Positions 5,565 through 6,502 of a stretch of 6,502 nt of DNA are shown piece after piece. How positions within the stretch are numbered: the first letter of the stretch is position 1; every line of letters begins with the position of its first letter. The notes under the pieces are model-generated. The model was given only the letters and a program-made list of their open reading frames with translations. It was not told the origin of the DNA and searched no databases. Position numbers and translations under genes: made by a program. Source of the DNA: Bacillota bacterium. GTDB lineage: Bacteria; Bacillota; Clostridia; Peptostreptococcales; Anaerovoracaceae. The stretch spans positions 1 to 6,502 of the forward strand of contig JAFWFF010000169.1 of the NCBI GenBank assembly GCA_017515765.1, read 5' to 3'.

Positions 5565-6344
5565 GTGGCAGTCGAGAGAAACGCCGAGACCCACCAGACT
5601 CTGATCGGCGGCCAGGGCGACATCCAGCTCGGCATCATCATGTCCAAGCTGAAAGACCGCTTCGGAGTGTCCGTCAAGACCGTTCCGCAGAAGATCGCTT
5701 ACAGAGAGACGATCAAAGGAACCTCGGACGTCCAGGGCAAGCATAAGAAGCAGTCCGGCGGCGCAGGCCAGTACGGCGACGTACATATCAGGTTCTCACC
5801 CTCCCAGGAGGAGTTCGAGTTCTCCGAAGAACTCTTCGGCGGATCCGTTCCGAAGAACTACGTACCCGCGGTCGAGAAGGGACTCATCGAGAGCATGGAG
5901 AGAGGTCCTCTCGCAGGCTGCAAGGTAGTTAACGTAAAGGCAGTCCTCTACGACGGTTCTTACCACGAGGTAGACTCCAACGAAGTATCCTTCAAGATCG
6001 CCGCGTCGCTGGCGTTCAAGAAGGGTATCGTCGAGGCCAACCCCTGCCTGCTCGAGCCGATCATGCACCTTGAGATCACGGTCCCGAGCGACTATACCGG
6101 AGACGTCATGGGCGACATGAACAAGAGACGCGGCAGGATCCTCGGAATGGAGCCGCAGCATGACGGAAGCCAGAAGCTGATCGCCGAGGCACCGCAGGCA
6201 GAGCTCTTCGACTACGCCCTCGGACTCAGATCAATGACCCAGGGCAGAGGAAGCTTCGTGATGAACTTCGAGCGTTACGAGGAAGTGCCCAAGATGCTGG
6301 CCGATAAGATCATCGCCCAGCACGCTGCCGAAGAGGACAAATAA
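5565..6344 (+). CDS. EF-G-like protein, C-terminal part (domains III-V), possible restart at GTG
   Basis: The same frame continues after the TAA for 301 sense codons. Domain III starts at about 5451 with PIEVPSPTYYVAIE; domain IV holds YRETIKG and GKHKKQSGGAGQYGDV; domain V holds LEPIMHLEITVPSDY, GDVMGDMNKRRGRI and the SMTQGRGSF block. All are well preserved. The first possible start codon after the stop is GTG 5565, with AAAGAGGA (5547-5554) about 10 nt upstream, giving 259 residues. A restart there would drop about 40 residues of domain III, so it is unlikely to be a designed second gene. The region 5439-5564 is the orphaned start of domain III. Confidence 0.5.
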   Translation: MAVERNAETHQTLIGGQGDIQLGIIMSKLKDRFGVSVKTVPQKIAYRETIKGTSDVQGKHKKQSGGAGQYGDVHIRFSPSQEEFEFSEELFGGSVPKNYVPAVEKGLIESMERGPLAGCKVVNVKAVLYDGSYHEVDSNEVSFKIAASLAFKKGIVEANPCLLEPIMHLEITVPSDYTGDVMGDMNKRRGRILGMEPQHDGSQKLIAEAPQAELFDYALGLRSMTQGRGSFVMNFERYEEVPKMLADKIIAQHAAEEDK

Positions 6345-6362
6345 CAGCAAAGCGCGCGATAT

Positions 6363-6393
6363 GGCGCAGCGGCCCACGCCGCTGCGCCGTTTT
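6363..6393 (+). terminator. Intrinsic terminator after the EF-G-like gene
   Basis: A perfect 11-bp GC-rich stem (GGCGCAGCGGC 6363-6373 with GCCGCTGCGCC 6378-6388) closes a CCAC loop and is followed by G and four Ts (6390-6393). The stem is strong while the U-tract is short, so some readthrough into radA is possible. It lies 18 nt after the stop codon. Confidence 0.8.
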
Positions 6394-6406
6394 GTAAGGG
6401 GAACAA

Positions 6407-6413
6407 TAAGGGG
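6407..6413 (+). promoter_or_regulatory. Ribosome binding site of radA, in a duplicated motif
   Basis: TAAGGGG at 6407-6413 lies 5 nt before ATG 6419. The 9-mer TAAGGGGAA occurs twice, at 6395-6403 and 6407-6415, with a 12-nt period; only the second copy is well placed for this start. No clear promoter is seen between the terminator and radA. Confidence 0.6.
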
Positions 6414-6418
6414 AAAAC

Positions 6419-6502
6419 ATGGCAAAGAAGGGAAAGACTGTTTTTGTCTGCCAGGAATGCGGATACGAGAGCCCCAAATGGCTCGGGCAGTGCATCTGCG
6501 GC
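6419..6502 (+). CDS. radA: DNA repair protein RadA, N-terminal fragment (3'-partial)
   Basis: The 28 visible codons read MAKKGKTVFVCQECGYESPK followed by WLGQCICG, a near-exact match to the RadA/Sms zinc-finger start. RadA is a RecA-related, DnaB-like hexameric helicase that promotes branch migration in recombinational repair; the ATPase and Lon-like domains lie outside the window. Zinc ligands C11 and C14 are present, and then C25-I-C27. The usual second pair is C-P-x-C, so the spacing here appears one residue short. The start is ATG 6419 with AAGGGG 5 nt upstream. The conserved neighbour relation to the EF-G-like gene cannot be judged from one genome. Confidence 0.93.
   Translation, partial: MAKKGKTVFVCQECGYESPKWLGQCICG

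Larger units (their letters stand above)
4395..6344 (+). pseudogene. EF-G-like translational GTPase (FusA2/EF-G2 type) interrupted by an in-frame TAA
   Basis: One continuous frame of 650 codons from ATG 4395 to TAA 6342-6344, broken only by TAA at codon 348 (5436-5438). Domain order is that of EF-G: GTPase (about 1-270), domain II (about 285-345), III, IV and V. The total of 649 positions is a little short of classical EF-G (about 690-700) but suits EF-G-like paralogues. The gene stands alone with its own promoter and terminator, not beside rpsL, rpsG or tuf, so it is probably a paralogue and not the essential EF-G; this would make its loss tolerable. No frame shift or other damage is visible on either side of the stop. 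TAA followed by T is usually an efficient termination context. A recent nonsense mutation or a base-calling/assembly error explains this best; readthrough is not excluded. Confidence 0.75.

Noticed and set aside
4587..5786. Long minus-strand open frame (399 codons) opposite the EF-G-like gene
   Set aside because: The plus strand encodes unmistakable EF-G motifs over the same span. The antisense frame has low-complexity composition and no ribosome site I can support.

Overview
The window is ordinary bacterial chromosome, GC-rich by eye and densely packed. It carries strong AGGAGG-type ribosome sites and protein families typical of anaerobic Bacillota: a SPASM-like radical SAM protein, a COG2426 membrane protein, a long-form serine acetyltransferase, an EF-G-like paralogue and RadA. 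A member of Clostridia is the best guess, inferred from protein character only; no genus can be named. No mobile element, CRISPR array, tRNA or rRNA gene was seen.

Layout, left to right. (1) 1-624, + strand: C-terminal part of a radical SAM protein whose 5' end lies outside the window. (2) 659-2633, + strand: a probable two-gene unit, a small membrane protein of the 'small multidrug export' (COG2426) family followed 41 nt later by a DASS/SLC13-type anion transporter. A TATAAT box and a GC-rich hairpin precede it. (3) 2652-4233, - strand: a probable two-gene operon, serine O-acetyltransferase (cysE type, first step of cysteine synthesis) followed 34 nt later by a UlaG-like metallo-beta-lactamase-fold hydrolase. 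It converges on the transporter gene. (4) 4308-6388, + strand: a single-gene unit with its own extended -10 promoter, 5' hairpin, strong Shine-Dalgarno and intrinsic terminator, encoding an EF-G-like translational GTPase of the FusA2/EF-G2 type. (5) 6419-6502, + strand: the first 28 codons of radA, running off the window.

The most notable observation is an in-frame TAA at 5436-5438 inside the EF-G-like gene. The frame is unchanged and fully open on both sides, and both halves look well preserved. The stop falls at the junction between domains I-II and domains III-V. TAA and TGA end other genes here, so code reassignment is not supported. A recent nonsense mutation or a sequence error is most likely; recoding or a split protein is possible but less supported. 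I did not find a convincing undescribed system. Smaller points are tandem hairpins inside the transporter gene, an unusual CxC spacing in the RadA zinc finger, and overlapping divergent promoter elements between cysE and the EF-G-like gene.
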